DNA from: Flavobacteriaceae bacterium PS02338
GTDB lineage: Bacteria; Bacteroidota; Bacteroidia; Sphingobacteriales; Sphingobacteriaceae
Length of the DNA stretch: 64,000 nt
Direction of reading: 5' to 3'
Assembly (NCBI GenBank): GCA_029959615.1
Contig: JASCOD010000003.1
Coordinates: 62,001-126,000, forward strand
Shown here: piece after piece, positions 51,166 to 61,400 of the stretch
How the letters are laid out: every line of letters begins with the position of its first letter
How positions within the stretch are numbered: the first letter of the stretch is position 1
The notes under the pieces: generated by a model
The model's database searches: none
Seen by the model: only the letters and a program-made list of their open reading frames with translations
What the model was told of the DNA's origin: nothing
Position numbers and translations under genes: made by a program

Positions 51166-51915
51166 TTAAGTAGTTGTTTTTTTAATACTTCTAACCAATG
51201 TTTTATTATTGATAAGTGCCAGAATTTGTTCTCTATAAGATTGACTTAAAGGAACCTTAAAGTCGTTTGCTAATATGATTTCGTGTTGATAGATACTAAC
51301 GATTTTATTGAAATTAACAATGTATTGTTTGTGGATCCTAAAATAATAGTTTGGAAGTTGGTGCTCCAAATTTTTTAGGTTAATTAAAGTGATATGCACG
51401 CCGTCAGGGGTAAAGAGTTTGGAGAAATCTCCCAGGCTTTCAATATAAACTATTTCATCATAGTTTAGGCGTGTATATCCTTTTGTCTCCCTTATGAAGA
51501 AGATACCATCTTCGTTAACTGCATTTTCCCTCGACGTTTGTTTGGTTTTATCTTTTAATTCTAGATAATCTGTAGCCTTTGTAACTGATTTTAACAGTCG
51601 TTCCATACTCACCGGTTTGGCAATAAAATCTAGCGCATCTAATTCAAAACTTTCTACTGCGTGTTCTAAATATGAGGTAACGAATATAAATATAGGAGGG
51701 TTTTTGATGCTCTTTAACAATTCTATCCCAGAGATATCTGGCATATCAATATCAGAAAAAACGATATCTATTGATGTGCTTTTTAAAACTTCTAGTGCTT
51801 GCAGGGAATTTTCACAAGCTGCGATAATGTTTAATTGATTAAACTTTGTCAAATAGCTTTCAATTAGATCTCTTTCTATTTCGTTATCATCTATAATTAA
51901 ACAGTTGTATTTCAT
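51166..51915 (-). CDS. LytTR-family response regulator (second)
   Basis: 249 aa. Receiver domain with Asp9-Asp10, phospho-acceptor Asp55 in FSDIDMP and KPVSMERL carrying the conserved Lys. LytTR domain (about 140-245): FIRETKGYTRLNYDEIVYIESLGDF-type core (in parts), YYFRIHKQYIVNFNKIVSI and VPLSQSYREQIL. It lies 70 nt downstream of the DUF6498-like membrane gene on the same strand, and 235 bp from the end of the convergent TPR kinase. No LytS-type kinase is adjacent, in contrast to the pair at 28-32 kb. Confidence 0.9.
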   Translation of the reverse strand: MKYNCLIIDDNEIERDLIESYLTKFNQLNIIAACENSLQALEVLKSTSIDIVFSDIDMPDISGIELLKSIKNPPIFIFVTSYLEHAVESFELDALDFIAKPVSMERLLKSVTKATDYLELKDKTKQTSRENAVNEDGIFFIRETKGYTRLNYDEIVYIESLGDFSKLFTPDGVHITLINLKNLEHQLPNYYFRIHKQYIVNFNKIVSIYQHEIILANDFKVPLSQSYREQILALINNKTLVRSIKKTTT

Positions 51916-51985
51916 AATTTGCTAAATATATAGCATTTATAGAGAATTTTGATCGTTTTTTAAAAGAGGTGAAGGATTTGACTTA

Positions 51986-52750
51986 TTAATCTTCCAAAAA
52001 TGAGCTGAGCTGCTCTTCTGCATCTTTTTTGTCTTTTCCACGATTTGATTTGTTGATTGTCTTTATCATTTCGTTCTTAAACTCTTTATTTCTCATGGTA
52101 TGTTGAAGTGCCAAATCAACCATAAGTCTAATGATAATTAAAAGCACTGCAGAAACTACGGATGCGTTAAAAATAATAAAACCAAATCCTGTTAAAATGG
52201 TAACCAATTGCTGTATGAAAATACGCAGATAAGGCTGCATAAATAGGCTATCTACCGTTTGGGTTAGGTAACGTTTTGGTATAAAGAAATTTTGAAGAGC
52301 CATAGCTATCTTGGTTAGGGCTATACTTAGCACAGCCATCCACATGCCTGGTTGGTTTAAAACTACAGCGTAGTTTTCTAAAATGTTAAAACTATCTTTT
52401 ATATCGTTTATGTGTTCATCAAAAAAAGTGAAGACAAATACCGATTGTATAGCAACAAAGAAAAAATAGTGGAAAGCAAAAAACGGAATGCTGATGATTT
52501 TGCTACGATCATGTTTGCCCGTTTTTGTTGTTGCACTGGTGCTAAAAAGAAAAGTTGTGGATAGCTTTACAATGTGGATAAAGCCGATAATAATGGTTTC
52601 GAAAAAATAGGTGAATAGAATGGTTTCTGGAGGCCAATTAAATACGAAAAGTCCGCAAAGCATAATGATGGCCATTGACCAAGTGAAAAGGTTTTTCGAA
52701 TTTGGATAAAGCCAAGACAGCTTAGTTGGTGCCCCCTGATTTAACAGCAT
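51986..52750 (-). CDS. multi-pass membrane protein, probably DUF6498 family
   Basis: 254 aa with about six hydrophobic helices. WPPETILFTYFFETIIIGFIHIVKL near the N-terminus and FFAFHYFFFVAIQSVFVFTFF match the membrane motifs I associate with DUF6498 (tentative). Charged C-terminal tail (KSNRGKDKKDAEEQLS). Starts 8 nt after the upstream lipoprotein gene's stop, so co-transcribed. Function unknown. Confidence 0.78.
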   Translation of the reverse strand: MLLNQGAPTKLSWLYPNSKNLFTWSMAIIMLCGLFVFNWPPETILFTYFFETIIIGFIHIVKLSTTFLFSTSATTKTGKHDRSKIISIPFFAFHYFFFVAIQSVFVFTFFDEHINDIKDSFNILENYAVVLNQPGMWMAVLSIALTKIAMALQNFFIPKRYLTQTVDSLFMQPYLRIFIQQLVTILTGFGFIIFNASVVSAVLLIIIRLMVDLALQHTMRNKEFKNEMIKTINKSNRGKDKKDAEEQLSSFLED

Positions 52751-52758
52751 ATTTTAGA

Positions 52759-53223
52759 CTACTTTTTACTCAATTCCATCCTTAATTTGTAGACCAATTG
52801 ATCGGTGTTAGACTGTGGATAATATTGTTCTATGACCATACGTTTTCCAGAGAACTCCTGTATGGTATAAGCAATATCGCAGTCTATTCCTTGGCATTTA
52901 TAGTTAGGGAAAATCATTCTTTTACCTTCTTCTGATATGAAAATTACACCGCCGCTAATATTAGAAGTTGGTGTTCCGGTATAAGAAAAATCATAGTCAA
53001 CGATACTTTTTGTAGATGATGTGCTGTAGAAACGCCAATATCCAACATTCTTTTCGTCTTTGGTAATAATTTCCGAGCCATCAGATTTGATTTCTGAACG
53101 ACGATAAACGTCAATATTCCATTCGCCCAGCATTTTGTCGCCAATGCGATAGCTTTCTTTTTTACAGCCAAGGTTATTAAGCAACAGGCTGATTGCTAAA
53201 AGATAAAAATGTATTTTTCTCAT
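52759..53223 (-). CDS. small lipoprotein, lipocalin-like
   Basis: 154 aa. Signal peptide ends in NNLGC with lipidated Cys20. The mature part starts with GEWNIDVYRRSEI and contains YWRFYSTSSTKSIVDYDF, a layout found in small lipocalin-like lipoproteins of Bacteroidota (tentative). Twenty-three nt after the outer-membrane protein gene and 8 nt before the membrane protein gene: middle gene of a minus-strand operon. Confidence 0.8.
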   Translation of the reverse strand: MRKIHFYLLAISLLLNNLGCKKESYRIGDKMLGEWNIDVYRRSEIKSDGSEIITKDEKNVGYWRFYSTSSTKSIVDYDFSYTGTPTSNISGGVIFISEEGKRMIFPNYKCQGIDCDIAYTIQEFSGKRMVIEQYYPQSNTDQLVYKLRMELSKK

Positions 53224-53246
53224 TAGTTATTTCTTTCGTTATTCAA

Positions 53247-54044
53247 TCATTGCTTGCCAAGCGGAATCATAAATTCAATGCCCAAGCTTACTCTCATACC
53301 TACGAATTCTTTTTGGCCAATATTGTTGGTGTCGTCGTAAGTGGTATTTGAATTTACCCATTGCTTAAAATCTTTTGGAAATTCGCTGCTTCGGTAACGG
53401 TTGGTGTCAAAATCCATGAGTACACTTTCACTACTGCTAAATAGAGCAGAGCCATAAGTTACACGTAATGGAATGTAGAATTTCCAGAGCTTTAGACCTA
53501 TAGAACCTCCCAGATCTGTGGTAAAAGAGGGCGCTTTGTAATGTCCAGTGATATCATTCTCATAGCCTAAACTTTTATTTCCATTGGCGTAAACTTTCCA
53601 TACCTCTATAGAGTTTGTTCTTATGCCCATTCCAAATACACCATTAATTACCACTACACCTCCAATATTATAGCCTAGTTCGAATATAAAATCGTGATTT
53701 TTTGCTTTGTAGTTCAATTCGTAGCCCGATTTCTGCGCTAGTGTGGTGTAATTATCGTAACCGTTTTTACTGTACATATAAATCATGGCTAGGTTAAAGC
53801 CACTTTTTCCCATTAACCTGTAACCACCACTAAAATTTATACCTTGCATATTATTAGGGAAGTCGCTTAACGGTTTGAAACCATTGGCCTGGTAATAGTT
53901 ATTGAAGGTACTTACAAAGTTGTTTAGCTTAGCTGTTTTAATACTGTGCTGAGTACCGCCTACGCCAATAACAAAATGGTGTTGGGCGTATGCGATGATG
54001 CAGCATAACTGTAGCCATACCATTAATAGTAGTTTTTTGATCAT
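53247..54044 (-). CDS. outer-membrane beta-barrel-like exported protein
   Basis: 265 aa from the ATG at 54044, which gives the signal peptide MIKKLLLMVWLQLCCIIAYAQ; a start 21 codons upstream adds a second hydrophobic stretch and is less likely. The mature part alternates polar and aromatic residues as in beta-barrels (YELNYKAKNHDFIFELGYNIGG, SIGLKLWKFYIPLRVTYG, GMRVSLGIEFMIPLG) and ends with a membrane-type strand. Family not identified. First gene of the three- or four-gene minus-strand operon; divergent from the sigma factor. Confidence 0.78.
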   Translation of the reverse strand: MIKKLLLMVWLQLCCIIAYAQHHFVIGVGGTQHSIKTAKLNNFVSTFNNYYQANGFKPLSDFPNNMQGINFSGGYRLMGKSGFNLAMIYMYSKNGYDNYTTLAQKSGYELNYKAKNHDFIFELGYNIGGVVVINGVFGMGIRTNSIEVWKVYANGNKSLGYENDITGHYKAPSFTTDLGGSIGLKLWKFYIPLRVTYGSALFSSSESVLMDFDTNRYRSSEFPKDFKQWVNSNTTYDDTNNIGQKEFVGMRVSLGIEFMIPLGKQ

Positions 54045-54302
54045 TTCGATAATGCTTTGATGGGCAACAATAAAAGTCGATAGTATCAAGATGTTCTTCA
54101 ATACCAATAATTACGGATTTACACCTGTTATGTTAAAAAAATGTAAGCCGCTATGATGAAAACTGTTTGAAATTCTTACTTTAGGATTTAAGAATAGGCG
54201 ATTTTAAAATAAGATTGTATAAATTATTCGCTTCTCGGCGGTCTTTGTTGCCTTTTTTTACCTCTTAATCATTGTAGACTGACTAAAAGACATTAAGTTG
54301 TT

Positions 54303-54902
54303 GTGAGCCTTAGTAAATTAAATCTTCAGGACACCATTGAGCGACTTATTAAGGGAGATGAGAAGTCCTTTGACCAACTTTTTACACATTTTTATCCTGG
54401 TTTGTTGAGGTATGCCAAATCTTTATTATCCTATGCCAACCATGAAGCTGAAGATATCGTCTCTGATATTTTTTGTAATCTTTGGGTGAATCGGGAGAGT
54501 TTGGAAATTCGGGATTCGATTGCTTCTTATCTGTATCGAGCAGTGAAGAATAGAATCATCAATCACCATAAGAAAAACAAATGGAGTATGATTGATATAG
54601 ATGAAGCTGCTCACGAAGTGGTGGGGCAAAAACATCAATTGCCAGATCACTTAATGTCTTATAAACAGTTTAACGAGCGTATTATTTATTTGGTAAATCA
54701 ACTGCCCGAAAAAACTCGTGTGGTATTTATGATGAGTAGGGAAGAAGGACTTACCTATGAGCAAATTGCTGAAATGATGGATGTTTCTATCAATACGATT
54801 AAAACTCATATGTTTAGGGCAATTCGCTTTTTAAAGGAAGCTTTTAATGCTAGTGATTATCTCATGTTGTTGGTGTTAGGGCTGATTTCTATTTTTTCTT
54901 AA
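54303..54902 (+). CDS. ECF RNA polymerase sigma-70 factor (FecI-like)
   Basis: 199 aa from a GTG start. Region 2: FDQLFTHFYPGLLRYAKSLL, AEDIVSDIFCNLWVNRE, IASYLYRAVKNRIINHHKK. Region 4: LPEKTRVVFMMSREEGLTYEQIAEMMDVSINTIKTHM. The C-terminus is hydrophobic (YLMLLVLGLISIF), as in many Bacteroidota RpoE-like factors. It should be held by the FecR protein encoded at 57406 and released on substrate binding to the STN-type SusC. Unusually, a T9SS gene lies between it and fecR. Its likely promoter element is found at 54918 and 57343. Confidence 0.9.
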   Translation: MSLSKLNLQDTIERLIKGDEKSFDQLFTHFYPGLLRYAKSLLSYANHEAEDIVSDIFCNLWVNRESLEIRDSIASYLYRAVKNRIINHHKKNKWSMIDIDEAAHEVVGQKHQLPDHLMSYKQFNERIIYLVNQLPEKTRVVFMMSREEGLTYEQIAEMMDVSINTIKTHMFRAIRFLKEAFNASDYLMLLVLGLISIFS

Positions 54903-54917
54903 ACTATTTTGAATTTC

Positions 54918-54948
54918 TTGTCACGAGGTTAATACCTATTGCTGTCTT
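54918..54948 (+). promoter_or_regulatory. putative ECF-sigma promoter of the T9SS beta-helix gene
   Basis: TTGTCACGAG (54918-54927), 15 bp, TGTCTT (54943-54948). The same two blocks with the same 15-bp spacing recur at 57343-57373 before fecR. The layout resembles ECF promoters (-35 with a CAC core, -10 with GTC). Start codon of the gene is about 99 nt beyond the -10 block. Confidence 0.65.
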
Positions 54949-55046
54949 CTCTTAAGATACTTAAGCGAAGACATTGTTTTTCTTCATGGATTTCCCTGTT
55001 TGAGCTTAAGTTTAACGAACCACACTAAAAACTAAAACTAAAGCGC

Positions 55047-57257
55047 ATGAAGAAAATTTACTTATTCTTATTGTTTAATGTTGCCATTTCTTTGGCACTA
55101 AATGCACAAATCAGATATGTTAAAGTAGGAGGAGAGGGTGCAAAAACAGGTCTTTCTTGGGAGGATGCTTCTGATGACCTGCAAGCTACAATTAATGCCT
55201 CCTCTACTGGCGAGCAGGTTTGGGTTGCAAAAGGAACCTACAGACCAACACAGAATTTAACTGGAACTGATAATGCAGATAAATCTTTTGTGCTTAAAAC
55301 TGGTGTGAAAATCTACGGAGGGTTTGTAGGTAATGAACTACCGACCTATAATTTAAGTTTGAGAAATTTTATCACTAATGAAACGATCTTAAATGGTGAT
55401 TTTGGTGATGGTACTAATGCGCATCACGTATTAGTGAACACTACAGCCATCACTAGTATAGTTTTAAGTGGCTTTACTATTACAGGAGGAAATGCTAATG
55501 GCTCATCAACACCTGTAGCTGGAATAGATAGAAGGTTTGGAGGAGGTCTTTATTTGAGTTATTCTGGTACAGATCCAATTCTATTAGAAAACCTAAAATT
55601 TGTTGATAATACTGCAATCACAAGAGCAGGAGCAATATATTTAACAAGAGCTTCTGGAAGTACCTATGTCGATATCAATGATTGTGTATTTGAAAGGAAT
55701 GGTAACGCACTAGGGGGGGCTATTTTTCATAATAGTGGGAAATTAAATGTTAATAATAGTGTTTTTGAAAACTGTACTGGAACCAATGGAGGTGCTATAG
55801 ATAATGGAAATACAGCGACTAGTATAGAATTGTATATAAGTGGTTGCACTTTTAGAAACAATACAGCCGCTAATGGTGCGGCATTGTATAATTACACGGG
55901 AACGATGAGTGTAGAGGGTACAAAATTTGAAAACAACATAGCAACAGCTCGTGGTGCAGGGATTTACCATAATAACGGAACGGTTAAGCTTACTAAATCT
56001 AGTTTTGATGGAAATAATGCAACATTAGATGGTGGTGCGATTTATAGATATGGTGGTGCTGGTGGATTGGATATAGACAAGTCTATATTTAAAAATAATG
56101 TTGCAGGAGGTGATGCGGGTGCTGTTAAAGTAATTTATGGGACTACTAAAGTTTTCAATTCCGTATTTTATAATAATACTGCACAAGAGGGTGGAGCATT
56201 ATATGTAGGTAATTCTGCAGGTGCAACAGTTGCTACATTAATTGTAGTTAACAACACTTTCTTTAGAAATAGAGATGTGAATAGAGGAGGAGTTGTTACA
56301 TTTTTAAATACTGCTGGCCGTGCTAGTTTAAAAATGTATAATAACATTATGGCAGAAAACACTAGCACAAACGGTTCCGCAGATATTCGAATGACTTCAT
56401 TAGAAACTCCCTCTACTGTACAAAATAATCCAATTGAACTTCATAACAACTTAACCCAATCTACATTTAGTAGTCAAGGGAATTTAACGGTAGGTGTTAG
56501 TTACGTTTACAACGCCAGTTTACCATTATTTGTAAGTATTACCGATACTGATATCAATTTCTTGCATCTAGTAGAAGGACAGGCATCTCAAAAAGGTAGT
56601 AGTGCTTTAGCTACCACTGAAGGTCTAATACCTGGTACAGATTTATTAGAAGGTACTCGTGAAACTCATGGAATTGTCGATTTAGGCGCTTACGAATATC
56701 AAGGTGTACTGCCAGTACAGTTTGACTATTTTAAAGCAGCAAAACTAGGAAGCACGGCCAACTTGACTTGGAGAACTATTGCTGAAACAAACAATAGCCA
56801 TTTCACAGTAGAAAGAGGTTCTTCAATAAGCAACTTTACCGAATTAACAAGGAAGGCAGCTGCAGGTACTACCACAGAAACTACTACCTATAACTTTGTG
56901 GATCAAAATCCATTAAATGGCACCAATTACTACCGATTAACGCAATATGATAACAATGGCGACTTTAAAATCTTAGGTGAGCAAGTATTAACGTTCTCCT
57001 TAAATAGTTCGCAAAACTTAGTTTATCCAAATCCTGCGACTAAGCAAGTTTTTGTGAAATTAGGAGAAGCTAAAGGTATAGTAACGGTAGATTTAGTGTC
57101 GTTAACCGGTCAGACTATACTTGCAAAAGCCTATAATATTTCTGGAAATGAAGAAATTACAATAGATTTAGCTGATGTGCCGAGAGGCAGCTATGTTTTA
57201 TGGTTAAATAGAGGGAAAAATAATAACGACAGGAAAAAATTACTAGTAGTTAAATAA
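55047..57257 (+). CDS. T9SS-secreted beta-helix protein inside the sigma/FecR cluster
   Basis: 736 aa. Signal peptide (about 1-20). The mature N-terminus, IRYVKVGGEGAKTGLSWEDA, and QVWVAKGTYRPTQ are the same opening motifs as in the T9SS proteins at 20681 and 23255. A right-handed beta-helix (about 100-530) has rungs such as GGAIYLTRASGSTYVDINDCVF, ending IVDLGAYEYQG. Then LPVQFDYFKAAKLGSTANLTW and a T9SS type A sorting domain (YPNP at Tyr660 to the C-terminus). Follows the sigma gene by 144 nt and precedes fecR; it should be a surface glycan-binding protein or enzyme of the same regulon (inference). Confidence 0.85.
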   Translation: MKKIYLFLLFNVAISLALNAQIRYVKVGGEGAKTGLSWEDASDDLQATINASSTGEQVWVAKGTYRPTQNLTGTDNADKSFVLKTGVKIYGGFVGNELPTYNLSLRNFITNETILNGDFGDGTNAHHVLVNTTAITSIVLSGFTITGGNANGSSTPVAGIDRRFGGGLYLSYSGTDPILLENLKFVDNTAITRAGAIYLTRASGSTYVDINDCVFERNGNALGGAIFHNSGKLNVNNSVFENCTGTNGGAIDNGNTATSIELYISGCTFRNNTAANGAALYNYTGTMSVEGTKFENNIATARGAGIYHNNGTVKLTKSSFDGNNATLDGGAIYRYGGAGGLDIDKSIFKNNVAGGDAGAVKVIYGTTKVFNSVFYNNTAQEGGALYVGNSAGATVATLIVVNNTFFRNRDVNRGGVVTFLNTAGRASLKMYNNIMAENTSTNGSADIRMTSLETPSTVQNNPIELHNNLTQSTFSSQGNLTVGVSYVYNASLPLFVSITDTDINFLHLVEGQASQKGSSALATTEGLIPGTDLLEGTRETHGIVDLGAYEYQGVLPVQFDYFKAAKLGSTANLTWRTIAETNNSHFTVERGSSISNFTELTRKAAAGTTTETTTYNFVDQNPLNGTNYYRLTQYDNNGDFKILGEQVLTFSLNSSQNLVYPNPATKQVFVKLGEAKGIVTVDLVSLTGQTILAKAYNISGNEEITIDLADVPRGSYVLWLNRGKNNNDRKKLLVVK

Positions 57258-57268
57258 TTATATCGGTT

Positions 57269-57301
57269 GGGAGTGGTTTAAAATAGTCACTCCCTTTATT
57301 A
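57269..57301 (+). terminator. probable terminator after the T9SS gene
   Basis: GGGAGTG (57269-57275) pairs with CACTCCC (57288-57294) around an A/T-rich loop, followed by TTTATTAAA. It would separate the T9SS transcript from fecR, which has its own ECF-type promoter 42 nt on. Confidence 0.6.
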
Positions 57302-57342
57302 AAAAACGATTTTTTCAATCACTGAAAAAATAATTAAAAAAA

Positions 57343-57373
57343 TTGTCACGAGTTGTTAGCTATAATTTGTCTT
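57343..57373 (+). promoter_or_regulatory. putative ECF-sigma promoter of fecR-susC-susD
   Basis: TTGTCACGAG (57343-57352), 15 bp, TGTCTT (57368-57373), identical in both blocks and spacing to 54918-54948. The fecR ATG is 33 nt after the -10 block. Confidence 0.65.
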
Positions 57374-57405
57374 TACTGATATAAGCCCTGCAATAAAATA
57401 AATAA

Positions 57406-58386
57406 ATGGAAGTAGAAGGTGTACACTTATTGATGGTTGATTACTTTGCTGGCAGAGCAAATCAACAGGAAATAGATCAGTTGATGACTTGGGTTGGGCA
57501 ATCAGCAGAGAACGAGCAGGAGTTTACCAGAATGAAAGCATTGTGGGAAGCTTCAGCTTTGCCAATGAAGGAGCAGGAGATTGCACAGGCTTTAACGCAG
57601 ACTAAAGCTAAAATAGCAGCAATAGAAAATAATGAGATTGACGAGCGTGTTGCTATTAGACCTTTATATAGGTGGATACGTAATGTTGCCGCAGTTTTGG
57701 TGTTAGGTTTCTCTACCTATTTTATTTATCAGCAATTTACACAGGAAGTTTATATCACTAAAATTACTAGAGAAGAGATCGATTCGTTACTCTTAGACGA
57801 TGGTTCGAAAATTTACTTAGCATCAAATACACGATTTTCTTATCCGCAAAAAATGAATGGGAAAACAAGGCAAGTGAATTTACAAAATGGTGAAGCATTT
57901 TTTAAGATCGCTAAAGATGCCTCGCGACCATTTACGGTACAGTTAAACAACTCTAAGGTAACAGTATTAGGTACTTCTTTTAACATTCGTAATACCTTAC
58001 GTTCGGTAGATGTTAGTGTAAATTCGGGAAAAGTAGCTTTCGAAGCCATATCTGGTAATCAGCCTGCCATACTTACTGCAGGTATGGGTTTAAATTATAA
58101 TATTAGTGGCAATAGCATTTTACGTTTCTCAAGTGTGAACCAGAACAACTCTTATTGGCTGAATAAAGAGATGCTATTCGTTAACGCATCATTAGAGCAA
58201 GTTTTTGAAAGTTTGGAGAATTGCTTTAACGTAAAAGTAAAGCTGAAGGACACCATCAAATTTAGGCATAAGTTTAACGCCGATTTTAAAAATACACAGC
58301 TTCAAGAAATATTGGAAGTGCTTGAGGCTACTTATCCAATTCAACTCGATTTAAAAGACAAACAGATTATTGTAAAGCACAAATAG
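57406..58386 (+). CDS. FecR-family anti-sigma factor
   Basis: 326 aa. Cytosolic N-terminus (about 1-90) to bind the sigma factor, one transmembrane helix (about 93-109, NVAAVLVLGFSTYFIY), periplasmic FecR domain (about 120-215: LLLDDGSKIYLASNTRFSYP, VNLQNGEAFFKIAKDASRPF, VTVLGTSFNIRN) and C-terminal DUF4974 (about 250-326) which contacts the STN domain of SusC. 54 nt before the SusC gene, no terminator between. Completes the transmembrane signalling chain. Confidence 0.95.
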   Translation: MEVEGVHLLMVDYFAGRANQQEIDQLMTWVGQSAENEQEFTRMKALWEASALPMKEQEIAQALTQTKAKIAAIENNEIDERVAIRPLYRWIRNVAAVLVLGFSTYFIYQQFTQEVYITKITREEIDSLLLDDGSKIYLASNTRFSYPQKMNGKTRQVNLQNGEAFFKIAKDASRPFTVQLNNSKVTVLGTSFNIRNTLRSVDVSVNSGKVAFEAISGNQPAILTAGMGLNYNISGNSILRFSSVNQNNSYWLNKEMLFVNASLEQVFESLENCFNVKVKLKDTIKFRHKFNADFKNTQLQEILEVLEATYPIQLDLKDKQIIVKHK

Positions 58387-58440
58387 TTAATCAAATACAC
58401 CTAAGCAACCAACCTTAAAACACAACTACAAACTATTAAA

Positions 58441-61400
58441 ATGAGTAAAAACTACACCCAAAAGATGCAGTTTAAGAGATGGCTATTGCCCTTATTTTTA
58501 CCCTTCTTTTTTGCTAATCCAGCCCATTCTTCTAACCAGAGCATGGTAAATACGCAGCAAAGTGCCAAGGGCGAAAAACTCGAACTGGTGTTAAACAGAC
58601 TAAAGAAAAAGTACAACAAGACATTTGTTTTCGATGCCGTAGCTATCAACATTAATAAAAATGTTCAGGTTAATGATAACGGTAAGCTGGAAGATGCTTT
58701 GAATCAGCTTGCTAACGAAGGTATCACTTACAAGATAGTAGGTGATCGAGTAATCCTAAGCAAGATTGAAGAAAAGAAAGCCACTGTAAAACAGCAAACA
58801 GTAACAGGTAAGGTTCTTTCTGAAAATGGTGGTGTGGTAGACGGTACTCCAGGGGTGTCTGTAAGAGAAAAAGGAACACAAAATTTTACCCAAACAAACG
58901 ATAAAGGGGAGTTTAGAATTGCGGTTAAAGAAGGTGCAGTGATTGTTTTTTCAATGATAGGTTTTAAACCCCAAGAAGTAAACGTTGGGCAAAGAACAAA
59001 TCTAACTATTACCTTAGAAGCAGATGTTAGTAGTCTTTCAGAAGTAATTGTAAATGGTTACCAAAATATTCAAAAGAAGCTCTACACAGGTGCTGCTACT
59101 AGCATTAAGGGTTCTGATGTAAAGCAAGAAGGTATTACGGATATCACAAGAATGTTAGAAGGAAAAGTTGCTGGTTTAAGTATCCAAAACGTTTCTGGTA
59201 CTTTCGGTTCTGCTCCTAAAATTAGAATACGTGGCGTAACTTCTATTTCGGGAGATAACAAACCATTATGGGTAATAGATGGTATTATTCAAGAAGACAT
59301 TGTAAACGTAACCAATGACCAATTGGCAAGTGGTAATGCACTTACGCTTTTAGGTTCATCTGTAGCCGGTGTTAATGCCGAAGATATTGAAAGTATCAAC
59401 TTCTTGCAAGATGCAGCTGCTACAGCACTTTATGGTGCAAGAGCAATGAATGGTGTTGTTGTAATGAAAACTAAGAAAGGTAAAATTGGTAAACCTTCTG
59501 TTACGGTGAACAGTAATTTCTCTACTTATTTAAAGCCTAATTATGATTCTTTCGATATCATGAATTCGCGTGAGCAAATGACCATTTATCAAAATATGTA
59601 TGATAAATACTATCTAGATTATGGTTCTTCGGTAAATCGTAGAATTGGCGGTGTTTTTACCAAAATGGGGAAATTGATCTCAACACCCGATGCCAATGGA
59701 AACTTTGCGGTTGAAAATACTCCAGAGGGGAGAGGTGCTTTCTTGCAGAGATATGCCCAAGCCAATACAGATTGGTTTGATGTGTTATTTAGAAATTCTT
59801 TATTGCAACAGCATAACATCATTCTACAATCTGGAACAGAGAGTGCTACCAATTATCTATCCATAGGTTTTACGCAAGACAGCGGATGGACTGTTGGCGA
59901 TAATTATAAATTGTACACTGCAAACAATAGATCAACGTTTAACCTTTCTGATAAAGTTTCGGTAGACGTTACCGTTGCAGGATCGTTACGTAGACAAAGA
60001 AGCCCAGGAACGGTAAATAGAATTACCAACTTGGTATTGGGTGCTTACTCGAGAAGTTTCGATATCAACCCTTTTAGTTATGCTTTAAGCACTAGTAGAA
60101 CTATTACTCCTTATGATGAGAACGGTAATTTGGAATTCTTCACTAAGGATTATGCACCATTTAACATTCTCCATGAATTAAAAAATAATTTCATCGATAT
60201 TAATTTGTTAGATGTAACCACTAGGGGAGAATTAACCTATAAAGTTTCGAAAGCTTTTGAATATAAAGTATTAGGTGCTGCTAGGTACGTTAGAACAAGT
60301 AGAGAACATCAAGTGCTAGACGACGCTAATGCTGCAGAAGCATACAGGGCAGATTATAACGGTAGTATTCGTAGCGCAAACCCATTGTTGTATAGAGATC
60401 CAGATGTACCGGAAGAAGTAGAAAAGAGTACAGTAATGCCGCAGGGTGGACTTTACAATCGTACAGACGATTACATGGTAAATTATAATGCAAGACAACA
60501 ACTTACTTTTAATAAGACCATCAAAAATGATCACATGGTGAACGTAATGTTGGGGCAGGAAATTAAGTTTACAGATCGTAAAAATTCTTATAGCGATGGT
60601 TATGGATACCAATATAGTAAAGGCGGTGTGCCATTTGTTGATTATCGCTTGATTAAGAAAAACCTTGAATCGAACGATTATTACTATGGTATGAGTTTGG
60701 ATTTAGACAGATATGTGGCATTCTTTTCAAGTACAAGTTATTCTTATAAAGGCAAGTATATCTTAAGTGGAATGGCTAGATATGATGGTTCTAACAGAAT
60801 GGGTGCATCAAAAGCTGCCCGTTGGTTACCAACTTGGACAGCTAGTGCTGCTTGGAATGTAGACGAAGAGAATTTCATGAAAAAGATCAGTAGCGTCGAC
60901 TTCCTTAAAGTGAGAGCGTCTTATGGTTTAACTGCAAGTATTGGAAATGCAAGAAACTCAGTAGTTAGACTAGGTTATACCAATGTACCAAGAAGATATG
61001 CGGATGTAGAATCGAGCATCATTATTGCTGGTCTAGAAAATTCCGAATTAACTTGGGAAAAGGCACATTCGTCTAATATCGGTATCGATTTAGGTCTTTT
61101 CAAAGAAAAACTAACTCTTACGGTAGACGTCTACAATAGAAATTCTTTTGATTTGATTAGTACCGTACAAACTTCTGGTGTAGGAGGGGAGAGCAGTAAG
61201 TTAGCTAATTATGCAGATTTGAAAACTCATGGTGTTGCCGCTAACATCGGTATACAAATCATGAAAAATACCAATTTTAATTGGACTACTAACTTAACAT
61301 TTGATTACAATACCAACAAGATTGTAAATATGCAATACAGACCTCGTATTATCGATTTGGTTAGACCTGAAGGTGGTGCTAGAAATGGTTATCCGGTAAA

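Noticed and set aside
50940..51173. 77-aa open frame between the TPR kinase and LytTR genes
   Set aside because: No family features, no signal or composition typical of the neighbours, and it overlaps the LytTR 3' end. Could be a remnant, but not supportable as a gene.
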